Notes under the pieces: model-generated
The model's database searches: none
Seen by the model: the letters and a program-made list of their open reading frames with translations, nothing else
What the model was told of the DNA's origin: nothing
Translations under genes and position numbers: made by a program
Shown: positions 36,661 to 46,230 of the stretch, piece by piece
Position numbering within the stretch: the stretch's first letter is position 1
Layout: each line of letters opens with the position of its first letter
Assembly: GCF_900187045.1 (NCBI RefSeq)
Contig: NZ_LT906453.1
Span: 1,240,001 to 1,304,000, forward strand
Length of the DNA stretch: 64,000 nt
Direction: 5' to 3'
Source: Dermatophilus congolensis
GTDB taxonomy: Bacteria; Actinomycetota; Actinomycetes; Actinomycetales; Dermatophilaceae

Positions 36661-37631
36661 GCGATTCCGGGTAGGGGGCGGGCTTGTGAGCCCCATTCGG
36701 TGGCGTGGGTTTCGAGGGCAGTGGCGCGTCGTCGGGTGGCGTTGTAGCAGGTGGTGCTGGTTTTGGCTGCGGTGGGTAAAGCGGCTATGAGCGTGTCTGT
36801 GAGGGTGTGTAGTGCGGTGGTGGCGGTGTGGCTGAGTTGTGCTGGGGTGGTGGGTTGGCTGTGGGGGTATCCCAGGGGGGGTGCGTGGGTGGGAGTGATG
36901 TTGGCGGTGTGGGTGAGGTCGTGGATGAGTTGGTTGATGGTGGTGAGTGCGGCATTTGCGGTGGTTCGGGTTTTGTCGGTGGTGCGGGCTGCGGCGATTT
37001 CGAGGGTGTAGCGGGTGGCGTGTGCGTGTTGATAGATCGTTTGTGCGGTGTTGGTGGGTAGTTGGGTGAACCCGTCTGTGGGGTGGGTGGTTTCGGATTT
37101 GTTGTGTAGGAGGCGGGCGAAGGTGCCGCGGGCGGTGTGGATGGACCCGATGAGGAGGAGGTCTGGTGGGGTGGCGGTTGACCAGGCGGTGGTGTTGTTG
37201 GGGGTGTGGTTAAGGCCGTTGAGTTGGGCTTGGGCTGCTGCGGCGCGGTCTTGGGGGGTGGGGTTGGTGGAGGGATGGGGTGGTGGTGGGGGTGTTTGGG
37301 GTGTGGCGTGCAGGCTGGTGAGTCTGGCGCGTAGTGCGTGGAGTTGTTTTTCGTGGAGAGTGACGAGGGGGGTGGCTCCGGCGGTTATGCAGGCGTGGTA
37401 TGCGGTGGTGACGTGTTGTAGTTCGGTGGTGAGTAGTTCGGTGGTGGGGTGTCTTTCGTGGGGGAGGAAGGGTAGGTCGCCAGCGTCGGCTTCCCAGCGC
37501 AGGCCGCAGCTGCTGAGGGCGAACGTTCCGGTAAGTGTGAGTGCGGCGGTTGCTGTGGCGCGGAGGAAGTTTCGGCGGGTAGGAGCGGTGTTGTGCGAGT
37601 GGATTGCTTGGTCAGACACGTGCACGATCAT
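36657..37631 (-). CDS. Tat-exported lipoprotein, probable DUF4439 ferritin-like
   Basis: The 324-residue protein starts with a twin-arginine signal (TRRNFLRATATAALTLTG) followed by a lipobox LSSC near residue 41, so it is probably exported folded and lipid-anchored. The mature part is largely helical, with repeated helices rich in Thr, Ala and His (for example EHxxAY-like HVTTAYHACIT) and a Pro/Thr linker at about 115-135. The helical bundle and its position upstream of rimP suggest the actinobacterial DUF4439 ferritin-like family; that is inference. The ATG at 37631 has a TATCTA box six bases upstream, as in leaderless actinobacterial genes. It converges on cbiO with overlapping ends. Confidence 0.72.
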   Translation of the reverse strand: MIVHVSDQAIHSHNTAPTRRNFLRATATAALTLTGTFALSSCGLRWEADAGDLPFLPHERHPTTELLTTELQHVTTAYHACITAGATPLVTLHEKQLHALRARLTSLHATPQTPPPPPHPSTNPTPQDRAAAAQAQLNGLNHTPNNTTAWSTATPPDLLLIGSIHTARGTFARLLHNKSETTHPTDGFTQLPTNTAQTIYQHAHATRYTLEIAAARTTDKTRTTANAALTTINQLIHDLTHTANITPTHAPPLGYPHSQPTTPAQLSHTATTALHTLTDTLIAALPTAAKTSTTCYNATRRRATALETHATEWGSQARPLPGIA

Positions 37632-37637
37632 GGCATC

Positions 37638-37643
37638 TAGATA
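37638..37643 (-). promoter_or_regulatory. Candidate -10 box of a leaderless promoter
   Basis: TATCTA on the minus strand ends six bases before the ATG at 37631, the spacing expected when transcription starts at the first codon. No ribosome site is present. Confidence 0.4.
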
Positions 37644-37816
37644 GGTCGCGTCCCTGATGCCCGGTACAGTGGTCCGGGCATTGGCGTTGTTGTGCTGGCT
37701 GAGGTTGGGGCGTTGGCTTGGTTGTGAGGCTGGGTTTTCGCGTTTTTCAGCGGTTACGGCGGCGTTTTTTCTGACCACAATAGGATCACCACAATCGGAT
37801 AGGCGTGGGGTGCGTA

Positions 37817-38410
37817 ATGACTGACACCGATCGGATCGCTACATTGACTGAGCTTGCTAGTCGGTGTGCGCAACCGCATGGCTTAACGGTCGAGGCGGTG
37901 ACATTGACGCCTGCTGGTCGCCGTCGTGTGTTGGCTGTGGTGGTTGACACGGATATCAGTGGTCTTGAAGCTGATGACGCCACTTCGCGGGTGGAGAGTG
38001 TGGATATGGACGCGGTGGCGGAGGTGACGCGGGATTTCGCGGCTGCGTTGGATGAGGTCGATGTTATGGGTGAGATGCCCTATACGTTGGAGGTTACTTC
38101 CCCGGGGATTGGTCGACGTCTGGAGCGTTTTGATCAGTTTCGCCGCAATGTGGGGCGTAAATTGCGGGTGAGGTTTGCTGCTGCGGGGGTGGAGGTTCCT
38201 GATGGTCTTTCTGTTGATGCCGCTGGCGTGGTCGAGGCGACTGGTCGGCTGTTGAGTGTTACTCGGGAGGCGTTGGAAATCGCTCCTGACCCGATTCGTT
38301 CGAGCCCGGGTGCTAAGCCCAAGCCGGTTGCCGATGTACTCGTGCCGCTTGCATCCATTACCCACGCGAATGTCGAGGTCGACTTCGCGAGCCATGAGGA
38401 GGACAACTGA
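37817..38410 (+). CDS. rimP: Ribosome maturation factor RimP
   Basis: RimP is a cytoplasmic factor for 30S subunit assembly. The 197-residue protein shows the RimP N-domain ([35 protein letters not shown] is the first helix and strands) with [20 protein letters not shown], the highly conserved [26 protein letters not shown] near residue 90, and a C-terminal SH3-like domain. The last 30 residues, with a Pro/Lys insert before the acidic end, are variable. The start is ATG 37817 with GGGGTG upstream; a GTG four codons earlier is possible. It overlaps nusA by one base (TGATG), the usual rimP-nusA pair. Confidence 0.94.
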   Translation: MTDTDRIATLTELASRCAQPHGLTVEAVTLTPAGRRRVLAVVVDTDISGLEADDATSRVESVDMDAVAEVTRDFAAALDEVDVMGEMPYTLEVTSPGIGRRLERFDQFRRNVGRKLRVRFAAAGVEVPDGLSVDAAGVVEATGRLLSVTREALEIAPDPIRSSPGAKPKPVADVLVPLASITHANVEVDFASHEEDN

Positions 38411-39435
38411 TGGACATCGATCTTGCTGCTCTGCGTTTGTTGGAGCGGGAGAGGGACGTCTCGATGGACGTCCTTATTCCTGCCATCGAGCAGGCGCTGT
38501 TGTTGGCGTATCACCGTACGGATGGTTCGTATCGGAATGCGCGGATTGAGCTGAATCGCAAGTCGGGTCACGTGGTGGTGTGGGCGCGTGAAGAGGCTCC
38601 GATTCTGGAAGATGGCAGCCGTGGTGAACCGGGGCCGGAGTTTGATGACACGCCGGATGATTTTGGTCGGGTTGCGGCCTCAACGGCTCGTCAGGTCATC
38701 ATGCAGCGTTTGCGTGACATTGAAGATGATGCGGTTCTGGGCGATTTCCGTGGTCGCGAGGGCGACATCATCACGGGGGTTGTCCAGCAGAGCCAGGGTC
38801 GAAATGTTCTGGTGGATTTCGGGACGGTTGAGGGAATGCTTCCTGCAGCTGAGCAGGTTCCGGGCGAACGTTATCGGCACGGTGATCGGATCAAGTGTTA
38901 TGTGGTGAGCGTTAAGCGCGGCCCTAAAGGTGCGCAGATTGGTTTGTCGCGGACACACCCGAACTTGGTGCGGAAATTGTTTGCGTTGGAGGTGCCGGAG
39001 ATTGGTGACGGCACGGTGCAAATTGCGGCGTTGGCGCGTGAGGCGGGTCATCGCACCAAAATGGCTGTGTGGTCTAAGTCGCGTGATGTAAATGCTAAGG
39101 GCGCATGTATTGGCCCGATGGGTGCGCGTGTGCGTGCGGTGATGAATGAGTTGGGTGGAGAAAAGATCGACATTGTCGATTTCTCGGAGGATCCGGCTGA
39201 GTTTGTTGCTGCTGCTCTTTCGCCTTCTCGGGTGACGTCGGTCGAGATCGTAGATCCGCGCGCACATGCTGCTCGTGTATTAGTGCCGGATTATCAATTG
39301 TCTTTGGCTATTGGTAAAGAAGGGCAGAACGCTCGTTTGGCGGCCAAGCTCACTGGGTGGCGAATTGATATTCGTCCGGATACTGCTCCGGAGACACCGC
39401 AGAGTATGTCTGTGGCTTCTCCTGACGGGGAGTAA
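38410..39435 (+). CDS. nusA: Transcription termination/antitermination factor NusA
   Basis: NusA binds RNA polymerase and controls pausing, termination and rRNA antitermination. The 341-residue protein has the N-terminal polymerase-binding domain (about 1-105; [13 protein letters not shown]), an S1 domain (about 110-180; [22 protein letters not shown]), and two KH domains (about 185-330; [69 protein letters not shown]). Like other actinobacterial NusA it lacks the C-terminal acidic repeats. Translation is coupled to rimP. A hairpin at 39440-39477 follows immediately. Confidence 0.96.
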   Translation: MDIDLAALRLLERERDVSMDVLIPAIEQALLLAYHRTDGSYRNARIELNRKSGHVVVWAREEAPILEDGSRGEPGPEFDDTPDDFGRVAASTARQVIMQRLRDIEDDAVLGDFRGREGDIITGVVQQSQGRNVLVDFGTVEGMLPAAEQVPGERYRHGDRIKCYVVSVKRGPKGAQIGLSRTHPNLVRKLFALEVPEIGDGTVQIAALAREAGHRTKMAVWSKSRDVNAKGACIGPMGARVRAVMNELGGEKIDIVDFSEDPAEFVAAALSPSRVTSVEIVDPRAHAARVLVPDYQLSLAIGKEGQNARLAAKLTGWRIDIRPDTAPETPQSMSVASPDGE

Positions 39436-39439
39436 AAGT

Positions 39440-39477
39440 GGCTGTGGCTTATACCTGTGTGGGCATGAGCCACAGCC
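39440..39477 (+). terminator. Hairpin between nusA and ylxR
   Basis: A perfect 10-bp stem (39440-39449 with 39468-39477) begins four bases after the nusA stop. There is no U-tract. In this operon it may be an attenuator, as NusA is autoregulated in other bacteria. Confidence 0.5.
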
Positions 39478-39624
39478 TGCGCATGTGTCAAAGAGGGGAC
39501 AGCGCGTTAAGATGTACAGGTTGATGCCGAGTTGTTCATGGCCAACTAATTGGTTTTTCCCTTCACCTGGGGCTCCGATGTCTCTGGTCTCTTGGTGGAG
39601 GCGCAGCAACTGGGCGGTGCGTAC

Positions 39625-39984
39625 ATGGGCGGCCTGAAAAAGGAACTGCAACGGCTGGATAGTCCATCCGTTGATGGTCCGGTACGTACCTGTGTGGGGT
39701 GTCGGCAGCGCGACGTACGTGCGCAGCTGCTTCGTCTTGTTCTTGACGAGACGGAAGGCACCACGCGTGTTCGACCAGATGTTGCAGGCCAGCTGCCCGG
39801 CCGTGGTGCGTGGTTGCATGCCACGCCGCGGTGTTGGGAGTTGGCTGTTCGGCGACGTGCAGTAGGCAGAGCTTTGCGTGCCGGGTCTGCGGTGGATACC
39901 GCGCTGGTAGAAGCTTTTCTGGCTGTTCAAGCCGATCACGTGGTTTCTGCTGTGGAAGCTACGGGAACACACAAGATCCAGTGA
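39625..39984 (+). CDS. ylxR: YlxR family RNA-binding protein (DUF448)
   Basis: The 119-residue protein has the YlxR signature: VRTCVGCRQRD near residue 22, LLRLVLDE, and the GRGAWLHATPRCWELA block near 62, followed by a helical tail with RRRAVGRALR. YlxR proteins are small nucleoid- or RNA-associated factors encoded between nusA and infB; one member modulates RnpA and RNase P. The frame is open to 39550, but the ATG at 39625 gives the family length. The gap to infB is 165 bases and contains several short GC-rich inverted repeats. Confidence 0.87.
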   Translation: MGGLKKELQRLDSPSVDGPVRTCVGCRQRDVRAQLLRLVLDETEGTTRVRPDVAGQLPGRGAWLHATPRCWELAVRRRAVGRALRAGSAVDTALVEAFLAVQADHVVSAVEATGTHKIQ

Positions 39985-40149
39985 TGGATCACCGAAATGA
40001 CCGAAAGCGGGTTCGACGCTGATGAGCATCCGATGAGTACTCAGCGATGAGCAGCACCCACTAACGCGGTCCGAGAACATGTCGTCTCGGGCGGACCTTT
40101 CGAAGGCCGCCTCCTCGACTCGGGGCTCGGACCACAGATTGAGGAGAGA

Positions 40150-43128
40150 ATGGCCAAGGTTCGGGTCTACGAGCTTGCAAAAGAGCTTGGAGTCGAGAGT
40201 AAGACACTGCTTAACCATTTGAAGGAACAGGGCGAGTTTGTTCGCTCAGCCTCGTCGACGATCGAGGCACCTGTAGTACGGAAAATCAAGGACACCTTCC
40301 CAGGTGCAAAGGAAAAGCTGAGCGAAGGCGCTGCTGACGCTCCGGCTAAGCCCGCTGCACCTGCACCGAAGCCAGGCGCTCCCAAGCCTGCGCCGAAGCC
40401 TGGTGCGCACATGCCTAAGCCTGCTGCGCCCAAGCCTGCCGCGCCTGGCCCTAAGCCCGCTGCGCCTAAGCCCGCCGCGCCCGCGCCTGAGTCGGCGCCG
40501 GCTCCTGCGGAGACACCCGAAGCCGCGCAGGCTCCAGCGCCTACGCCTAAGCCCGCACCAGAGAAGCCGCAGTTTGCCTCTGCTGAGGATGCGGCTCCTA
40601 AGCCAAGTGCGGCTCCTAAACCAGGTGGGGCTCCCAAGCCAGGAGCAGGCCCTAAGCCAGGTGGCGCTCCTAAGCCAGGTGGGGCTCCCAAGCCAGGAGC
40701 ACGCTCGGGTGCACCTAAGCCCGGCGGTCCGCGACCTGGTGGGCCTCGTCCTGGGAACAACCCCTTCTCGTCCAGCCAGGGCATGCCTCGCCCCGGTGGT
40801 AGCCGCGGTCAGGGCGGCCAAGGTGGGCCTCGTCCTGGGAACAACCCCTTCTCGTCCAGCCAGGGCATGCCTCGCCCCGGTGGTAGCCGCGGTCAGGGCG
40901 GCCAAGGTCAGGGCGGTCGTCCCGGTCCTCGTCCAGGCGGTAACCGTGGCGCACAAGGCGCACCTCAAGGTCGCGGTGGTCAGGGCGGCCAAGGCGGTCA
41001 AGGTGGGGCACGTCCAGCACCCCGTCCTGGAGCACCTCGTCCTAACCCGGGAATGATGCCGCAGTCTGCAGCGGTGCCGCGTCCAGGAGAACGCCCCACG
41101 CGTGGCGGTGGCGGCCGTAGCGGTGGCGGCGGTGGCTTCCGCGGTCGCCCCGGCGGTGGCGGTGGCGGAGGCGGTGGCTTCCGCGGTCGTGGCGGTACCC
41201 AGGGTGCGTTCGGACGTGGCGGTAAGCCAGCACGCGGGCGTAAGAGCAAGCGCGCGAAGCGTCAAGAGTTTGAGCAGATGCAGGCCCCCTCTATTGGTGG
41301 TGTGCACGTTCCTCGCGGTAGCGGTGACACGGTCATCCGTGTGCGCCGTGGTGCTTCTCTGAGCGACTTCGCTGACAAAATCAATGCAGATCCCGCGGCA
41401 TTGGTGACTGTGCTGTTCCACCTCGGTGAGATGGCTACAGCTACGCAGTCGCTGGATGAGGAAACATTCCAGCTTCTTGGCGCCGAGCTTGGCTACGACA
41501 TTCAGGTCGTTTCACCTGAGGATGAAGAGCGTGAGCTCTTCGAAAGCTTCGGTATCGACCTTGAGAACGAAGCTGAAGCCGAAGATGACGAGCTCCTAGA
41601 GCCGCGGCCTCCGGTGGTCACGGTCATGGGTCACGTTGACCACGGTAAGACGCGCCTGCTGGATGCTATTCGTAATGCTCATGTCATCGAGGGTGAGGCC
41701 GGTGGCATCACCCAGCACATCGGTGCATACCAGGTGACGACTGATCTCGAGGGTGAAGAACGTAAGATCACGTTCATTGACACTCCTGGTCACCAGGCCT
41801 TTACGGCTATGCGTGCCCGTGGTGCCAAGGTCACCGACATCGCGATTTTGGTCGTGGCTGCAAACGATGGCGTTATGCCACAGACGGTTGAGGCGTTGAA
41901 CCACGCCAAGGCTGCTGGTGTGCCGATCGTGGTTGCGGTGAACAAGGTCGACTTGCCGGAGTCCAACCCTGACAAGGTTCGCGCTCAGCTGGCTGAGTAT
42001 GGCCTCATCACTGAGGAGTACGGCGGCGACACGATGTTCGTCAATGTTTCTGCGAAGCAGAACCAGAACATCGACGGTTTGCTCGAAGCTGTTCTGCTGA
42101 CTGCGGATGCTGCTTTGGACCTGCGCGCTAACCCCGACAAAGATGCGCGTGGTGTTGCGATCGAAGCCAACCTGGACCGTGGTCGTGGTGCTACTGCCAC
42201 TGTCTTGGTGCAGTCCGGAACGCTGGCTGTCGGTGACTCGATTGTCACCGGATCTGCCTACGGTCGTGTACGCGCCATGCTGGATGAGCACGGCAACAAC
42301 CTGGATGTGGCTTTGCCTTCACGTCCGGTGCAGGTCTTGGGGTTGTCTAGCGTTCCGCGTGCTGGTGACACCTTCGTCGTGGCTCCTGATGACCGCACTG
42401 CTCGTCAGATCGCTGAGAAGCGTGAGGCAGCAGACAGGCAGGCCTCCCTGGCGAAGGCACGTAAGCGGATCAGTCTTGAAGATCTCAACGAGGCTCTCGC
42501 GGCAGGCAAGGTCGACACTCTTAACCTCATCCTGAAGGGTGACGTGTCGGGTTCGGTCGAGGCTCTTGAAGACTCGTTGCTGCAGATTGATGTCGGTGAT
42601 GAAGTTGACTTGCGGATTATTGACCGCGGTGTCGGCGCCATCACGATGGACAACATCAACCTTGCTGTGGCTTCTAACGCCATCATCATCGGCTTCAACG
42701 TTCGAGCTGAAGGTCAGAACGCTGAATATGCCGAGCGCGAAGGTGTTGACATCCACTACTACTCGGTTATCTACCAGGCAATCGAAGAGGTGGAGGCTGC
42801 TCTGAAGGGCATGCTGAAGCCGGAGTACGAAGAGCGCGAGACTGGCTCTGCTGAGATCCGTGAGATCTTCCGTAGCTCCAAGTTCGGCAACATTGCCGGT
42901 TCGTTGGTGCAGTCGGGCACGATCAAACGGGGCTCCAAAGCACGCATTACCCGCGATGGCGTGGTTGTCGTTGAGGGGCTGGAGATCAGCGGTCTGCGTC
43001 GCTTCAAGGATGATGTCACTGAGGTCCGCGAAGGATACGAGTGCGGTATCAACCTCGGTTCGCACAACGACATCCAGCTTGGCGACTTGGTTACCACCTA
43101 CGAGATGGTCGAGATCCCTCGCACCTGA
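40150..43128 (+). CDS. infB: Translation initiation factor IF-2
   Basis: IF-2 delivers fMet-tRNA to the 30S subunit. The 992-residue protein has the N-terminal IF2_N helix ([28 protein letters not shown]), a long low-complexity Pro/Ala/Gly/Lys linker (about 55-360), a second IF2_N domain, then the GTPase core with G1 GHVDHGKT near residue 495, G3 DTPGHQAF and G4 NKVDLPES, and C-terminal domains III-IV ending near [10 protein letters not shown]. It is long for IF-2 because of the linker. That linker contains an exact 84-bp tandem duplication (40738-40908) and an upstream 54-bp repeat. GAGGAGAGA precedes the ATG. Confidence 0.97.
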   Translation: MAKVRVYELAKELGVESKTLLNHLKEQGEFVRSASSTIEAPVVRKIKDTFPGAKEKLSEGAADAPAKPAAPAPKPGAPKPAPKPGAHMPKPAAPKPAAPGPKPAAPKPAAPAPESAPAPAETPEAAQAPAPTPKPAPEKPQFASAEDAAPKPSAAPKPGGAPKPGAGPKPGGAPKPGGAPKPGARSGAPKPGGPRPGGPRPGNNPFSSSQGMPRPGGSRGQGGQGGPRPGNNPFSSSQGMPRPGGSRGQGGQGQGGRPGPRPGGNRGAQGAPQGRGGQGGQGGQGGARPAPRPGAPRPNPGMMPQSAAVPRPGERPTRGGGGRSGGGGGFRGRPGGGGGGGGGFRGRGGTQGAFGRGGKPARGRKSKRAKRQEFEQMQAPSIGGVHVPRGSGDTVIRVRRGASLSDFADKINADPAALVTVLFHLGEMATATQSLDEETFQLLGAELGYDIQVVSPEDEERELFESFGIDLENEAEAEDDELLEPRPPVVTVMGHVDHGKTRLLDAIRNAHVIEGEAGGITQHIGAYQVTTDLEGEERKITFIDTPGHQAFTAMRARGAKVTDIAILVVAANDGVMPQTVEALNHAKAAGVPIVVAVNKVDLPESNPDKVRAQLAEYGLITEEYGGDTMFVNVSAKQNQNIDGLLEAVLLTADAALDLRANPDKDARGVAIEANLDRGRGATATVLVQSGTLAVGDSIVTGSAYGRVRAMLDEHGNNLDVALPSRPVQVLGLSSVPRAGDTFVVAPDDRTARQIAEKREAADRQASLAKARKRISLEDLNEALAAGKVDTLNLILKGDVSGSVEALEDSLLQIDVGDEVDLRIIDRGVGAITMDNINLAVASNAIIIGFNVRAEGQNAEYAEREGVDIHYYSVIYQAIEEVEAALKGMLKPEYEERETGSAEIREIFRSSKFGNIAGSLVQSGTIKRGSKARITRDGVVVVEGLEISGLRRFKDDVTEVREGYECGINLGSHNDIQLGDLVTTYEMVEIPRT
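40738..40908 (+). repeat. Exact 84-bp tandem duplication within infB
   Basis: Bases 40738-40824 are identical to 40822-40908, a period of 84 bases (28 codons). Each unit encodes a Gly/Pro/Arg-rich stretch containing [17 protein letters not shown]. Complete identity, including third positions, indicates a recent duplication or ongoing homogenisation. Confidence 0.9.
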
Positions 43129-43155
43129 TGAGATAGGTAAAAACCTTCATAACTG

Positions 43156-43185
43156 GTGGTCGTGTCCTTGCGAGGGCACGGCCAC
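43156..43185 (+). terminator. Hairpin after infB
   Basis: A 12-bp stem with two G:U pairs (43156-43167 with 43174-43185) and a 6-nt loop lies 28 bases after the infB stop. The remaining 207 bases to rbfA show nothing recognisable and may hold a promoter. Confidence 0.6.
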
Positions 43186-43392
43186 TGGCCGTACGTATGG
43201 GATTTTCTAGGGTGTTGTTCTGATTTGTGCGATCGGACGGCCTGGGCAGGCAGGTATCAGGATCATCTAGGATGTGTCATCTGTGTGCACCTGCACTGTG
43301 TTGAGGTTGTTACCCGCGGTGCTTAGCAGATAGAGACGGTTAGAGCCCGTAGGGAAGCGTTCTACTGCGGGAATGCACGGAAGGTGGAAGTT

Positions 43393-43827
43393 ATGGCGGA
43401 TCCTGCACGCGCCCGTAAGGTTGCAGATCGAGTTCAGGTTCTTGTTGCTGAGGCGTTGCGTGAACGAGTCAAAGATGAGCGGATCGGCATGGTCACGATC
43501 ACCGATGTGCGCGTAACGGGAGATCTTCAGCAGGCTACGGTCTTTTATTCGGTTCTTGGCGATGATGAAGAGCGGGAACGGAATGCTGAGGCGTTGGCTG
43601 AGAACAAGGGGCGCATTCGCTCCTACGTCGGTAAGGGGTTGGGTATCCGCTTAACTCCTACTTTGGAATTTGTGCTTGATGCGCTTCCTGAGGGAGCAGC
43701 GCATATCGAGGAGTTGCTGACGGAAACGCGTAAACGTGATGCTGAGCTGGCTGCGGCTCGTGGCGCTCAGTTCGCAGGAGAAGCTGACCCGTACAAGCAT
43801 GAGAGCGCTGACGAGGAGCGAGACTGA
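43393..43827 (+). CDS. rbfA: Ribosome-binding factor A
   Basis: RbfA is a late 30S assembly factor that acts on the 16S rRNA 5' helix. The 144-residue protein has a KH-like fold: ARARKVADRVQVLVAEALRE, DERIGMVTITDVRVTGDLQQATVFYSV with the conserved strand, and LGIRLTPTLEFVLD. The C-terminal tail is charged and disordered. GGTGGAAG precedes ATG 43393; a GTG three codons earlier is a possible alternative. It is followed four bases later by truB, the usual infB-rbfA-truB order. Confidence 0.95.
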   Translation: MADPARARKVADRVQVLVAEALRERVKDERIGMVTITDVRVTGDLQQATVFYSVLGDDEERERNAEALAENKGRIRSYVGKGLGIRLTPTLEFVLDALPEGAAHIEELLTETRKRDAELAAARGAQFAGEADPYKHESADEERD

Positions 43828-43830
43828 GTC

Positions 43831-44904
43831 GTGGCACGCGAGATCGACCCGACGGTGGGGGATGGGCTTCTCGTAGTTGATAAGCCCGCTGGATGGACTT
43901 CGCATCAGGTGGTCGGTCTGTGCCGGTGCCTTGCTGGCACTCGCAAAGTGGGGCACGCAGGCACTCTTGATCCGATGGCAACGGGTGTGCTGGTCGTTGG
44001 AGTGAATAAAGCGACGCGCATGCTCACGTACATCGTCGGAGCGGATAAGACGTATACCGCTACGGTTTGCCTTGGTGTTGGCACGATGACAGATGACGCG
44101 GAAGGGGTAGCAACTTCCGTGGCGCCAGCGGGCTCTATTGAGGCGCTGTCTGATGAAGATATTCGCAAAGCTGTTGCTTCTCTCACCGGGAATATTCTTC
44201 AGGTGCCTAGCACGGTGAGCGCTATCAAAATTGATGGGAAGCGTTCGTATACGCGTGCGCGAGCTGGAGAGGAAGTTGTTCTTCAGGGCAGGCCGGTTCG
44301 GGTTTCTGCTTTCCATGTTCATCAGGTGAGTCGTGGGAAAGTAGTTCCCCCGCAGGAGGAGGCACAAGATCCTGCTGCGATTCATCGGCGTGAACGAGGC
44401 GAAGAGGTTTCTTCTCTGGCGCCGGTATCTGCTATTCCTGCTGACCCTGTTCCAGCTATTTTCCTTGATATTGAGGTGACTGTCTCCTCGGGTACGTATG
44501 TGCGTGCTTTAGCTCGTGACTTGGGGACTTTGCTGGGCGTCGGTGGTCATTTGACGGTGCTGCGGCGCACTCGAGTAGGGGAAATAACGCTTGACCGCGC
44601 TTCTACCATGGAGGAGCTTGAGCGGGCGCGAGCTGCGGGTGCTCCTCGCAATGGTGATAATCCGCAGGTGGGTACTTCTGGCTTGCCGTTGGTGTCGTTG
44701 GAAGAAGCGGCGCGTGCTTCTATGCCGGTTAGGGAGCTGGATAAAGATATGGCTGAGCAGCTTTCGCATGGGGTTCGTATTCCTGCAGAACTTCCAGGGC
44801 GGGTTGGTCCAGTTGCTGCATTTGGTCCTGATGGGAAGTTAGTAGCGATTCTTGATGAATCGTCGTCGCGTGTGATGCCTGAGGTGGTTTTCTCTGCCCC
44901 TTGA
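43831..44904 (+). CDS. truB: tRNA pseudouridine(55) synthase TruB
   Basis: TruB makes pseudouridine 55 in the T-loop of tRNAs. The 357-residue protein has GLLVVDKPAGWTSHQVV near residue 12, the catalytic GHAGTLDPMATG with Asp47, the KTYTATVCLG strand near 72, and QVPSTVSAIKIDGKRSYTRARAGE near 127. An Ala/Glu-rich insert of about 30 residues (PPQEEAQDPAA...) sits before the SSGTYVRALARDLG motif near 223. The actinobacterial C-terminal PUA-like domain follows. Starts with GTG at 43831, four bases after rbfA. Confidence 0.96.
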   Translation: MAREIDPTVGDGLLVVDKPAGWTSHQVVGLCRCLAGTRKVGHAGTLDPMATGVLVVGVNKATRMLTYIVGADKTYTATVCLGVGTMTDDAEGVATSVAPAGSIEALSDEDIRKAVASLTGNILQVPSTVSAIKIDGKRSYTRARAGEEVVLQGRPVRVSAFHVHQVSRGKVVPPQEEAQDPAAIHRRERGEEVSSLAPVSAIPADPVPAIFLDIEVTVSSGTYVRALARDLGTLLGVGGHLTVLRRTRVGEITLDRASTMEELERARAAGAPRNGDNPQVGTSGLPLVSLEEAARASMPVRELDKDMAEQLSHGVRIPAELPGRVGPVAAFGPDGKLVAILDESSSRVMPEVVFSAP

Positions 44905-44926
44905 TTTCAGGGGCAGTGTTCAGGGT

Positions 44927-45478
44927 GTGTATGCGTTGTGGGTGAGGTGCGTAGTGCAGGTCGAGGAGGGGCAGCACTTGTTGGAAGATGCTCAAGGCGA
45001 GAAGATCGAGGCCTTCTGGGAGGAGGCAAAACTGCGGGCAATGTTGAATCCTGTGCCTGTGGTTTTTGGTCCGAATGCCGGTGATAGTTTGCGCCCTCCT
45101 GCGTGGGCTTTTGGTACCTCAGCAGAGGAGGCAGATCTGGCTGTTCAGTTGATTTTGCAGGGTAAGAAAACTGCAACGGCGGCCGCAGCGTGGGATTACG
45201 AATTGGCTGGGACTGATTTGCCGCAGGTGGGAGCGATGGGGATTGTGCTTGATGGGGTGGGCGATCCGCGTGCGCTGGTGGTGACGACGCAGGTGCGGGT
45301 GGTTCGTTTTGATGAGGTGGATGCTGAGCATGTGCGCGCGGAAGGCGAAGGGGATGGGGCAGTGTCGTCGTGGAAGCGTACGCGCCGTCGCGAATTTGTT
45401 GATCAGGCTGTTCATGGTCGAGATTTCGCCGAGGACATGCCAGTGGTTTTGGAGCGTTTCCGCGTTCTTTTCCCGTAA
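44927..45478 (+). CDS. ASCH-domain protein
   Basis: A 183-residue protein whose residues about 60-180 form an ASCH domain: the leading AVQLILQGKKTATA (GKKTAT motif), VGAMGIVLDGVGDPRALVVTTQVRVVRFDEV and a C-terminal helix with FVLF-like ending. ASCH proteins are RNA-binding PUA-like folds of mostly unknown role. It lies 22 bases after truB, so probably in the same unit, and 41 bases before a PaiB-like gene. The start is either ATG 44927, preceded by AGGGTG, or GTG 44957. The nucleic-acid-binding role is suggested by family only. Confidence 0.8.
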   Translation: MYALWVRCVVQVEEGQHLLEDAQGEKIEAFWEEAKLRAMLNPVPVVFGPNAGDSLRPPAWAFGTSAEEADLAVQLILQGKKTATAAAAWDYELAGTDLPQVGAMGIVLDGVGDPRALVVTTQVRVVRFDEVDAEHVRAEGEGDGAVSSWKRTRRREFVDQAVHGRDFAEDMPVVLERFRVLFP

Positions 45479-45525
45479 GGAATTTTGAGAACGGGTGGGT
45501 GTGTGGGGCGGCGTAGCGTGTGGCT

Positions 45526-46206
45526 ATGTATGTTCCGGCGCATTTTCGGATGTCTGATGAGCAGGTGCATGGGTATATAGCGTCTGCGCAGACTGCTGAT
45601 GTGGTGACGGTGACTGATGGGGTTCCTGAGGCGACTTTTCTGCCTTTGCAGTGGGTTGATGACGGAACGCTGTGGGGCAGGCTGCGTATGCATGTGGCGC
45701 GAAATAACCCGATTGTGCGTGATTATGGGCGGCGGGAGCCAGGGGGGCAGGCGTTAGTTATTGTTCGGGGTCCGGACGAGTATGTTTCGCCTGCTGGGTT
45801 GCCGTCGCATGAAGACACAGGTCGGGTTGTTCCTACGTGGAATTACGTTGTTGTGCATGCATATGGGCCTTTGCTGTTGCATGAGGATTCGGTGTGGTTA
45901 CGTGAACATGTGGCTCAGTTGAGTGACAGGTTTGAGTCTGGGTCTTCTGAGCAGTGGCGCACGGATGATGCTCCAGGTGATTTCATCGAAAAGATGTTGC
46001 GCGCAGTGGTGGGAGTTGAGATTCCGATTGAGCGCGTGGTCGCCAAATGTAAGTTCGCGCAGAACAAGGCACCTAGTGATGTGCAGGTGCTTTTGCGTCG
46101 AGCTGAGTCTCGTGGAGATGAGCAGTGTGCTGCGATTTATCGTGATGTTGCGTTGCCTGCGGCGCGTGCGCGCGCTCAGACGTTGCGTAGCCTGCGCAGA
46201 GGGTAG
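45526..46206 (+). CDS. PaiB-family FMN-binding protein
   Basis: The 226-residue protein matches PaiB-like FMN-binding split-barrel proteins: MYVPAHFRMSD at the start, GTLWGRLRMHVARNNPIV near residue 50, ALVIVRGPDEYVSPAGLPSH near 78, and VPTWNYVVVHAYGP near 106, then VVGVEIPIERVVAKCKFAQNK with the conserved KxSQNK-like motif near 165. In Bacillus, PaiB is a regulator of sporulation and protease genes; a DNA-binding role in this organism is not shown by the sequence. The start is ATG 45526. It lies between the ASCH gene and ribF on the same strand. Confidence 0.88.
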   Translation: MYVPAHFRMSDEQVHGYIASAQTADVVTVTDGVPEATFLPLQWVDDGTLWGRLRMHVARNNPIVRDYGRREPGGQALVIVRGPDEYVSPAGLPSHEDTGRVVPTWNYVVVHAYGPLLLHEDSVWLREHVAQLSDRFESGSSEQWRTDDAPGDFIEKMLRAVVGVEIPIERVVAKCKFAQNKAPSDVQVLLRRAESRGDEQCAAIYRDVALPAARARAQTLRSLRRG

Positions 46207-46230
46207 AGGGCGGGCGATACAGTAGTCGTC

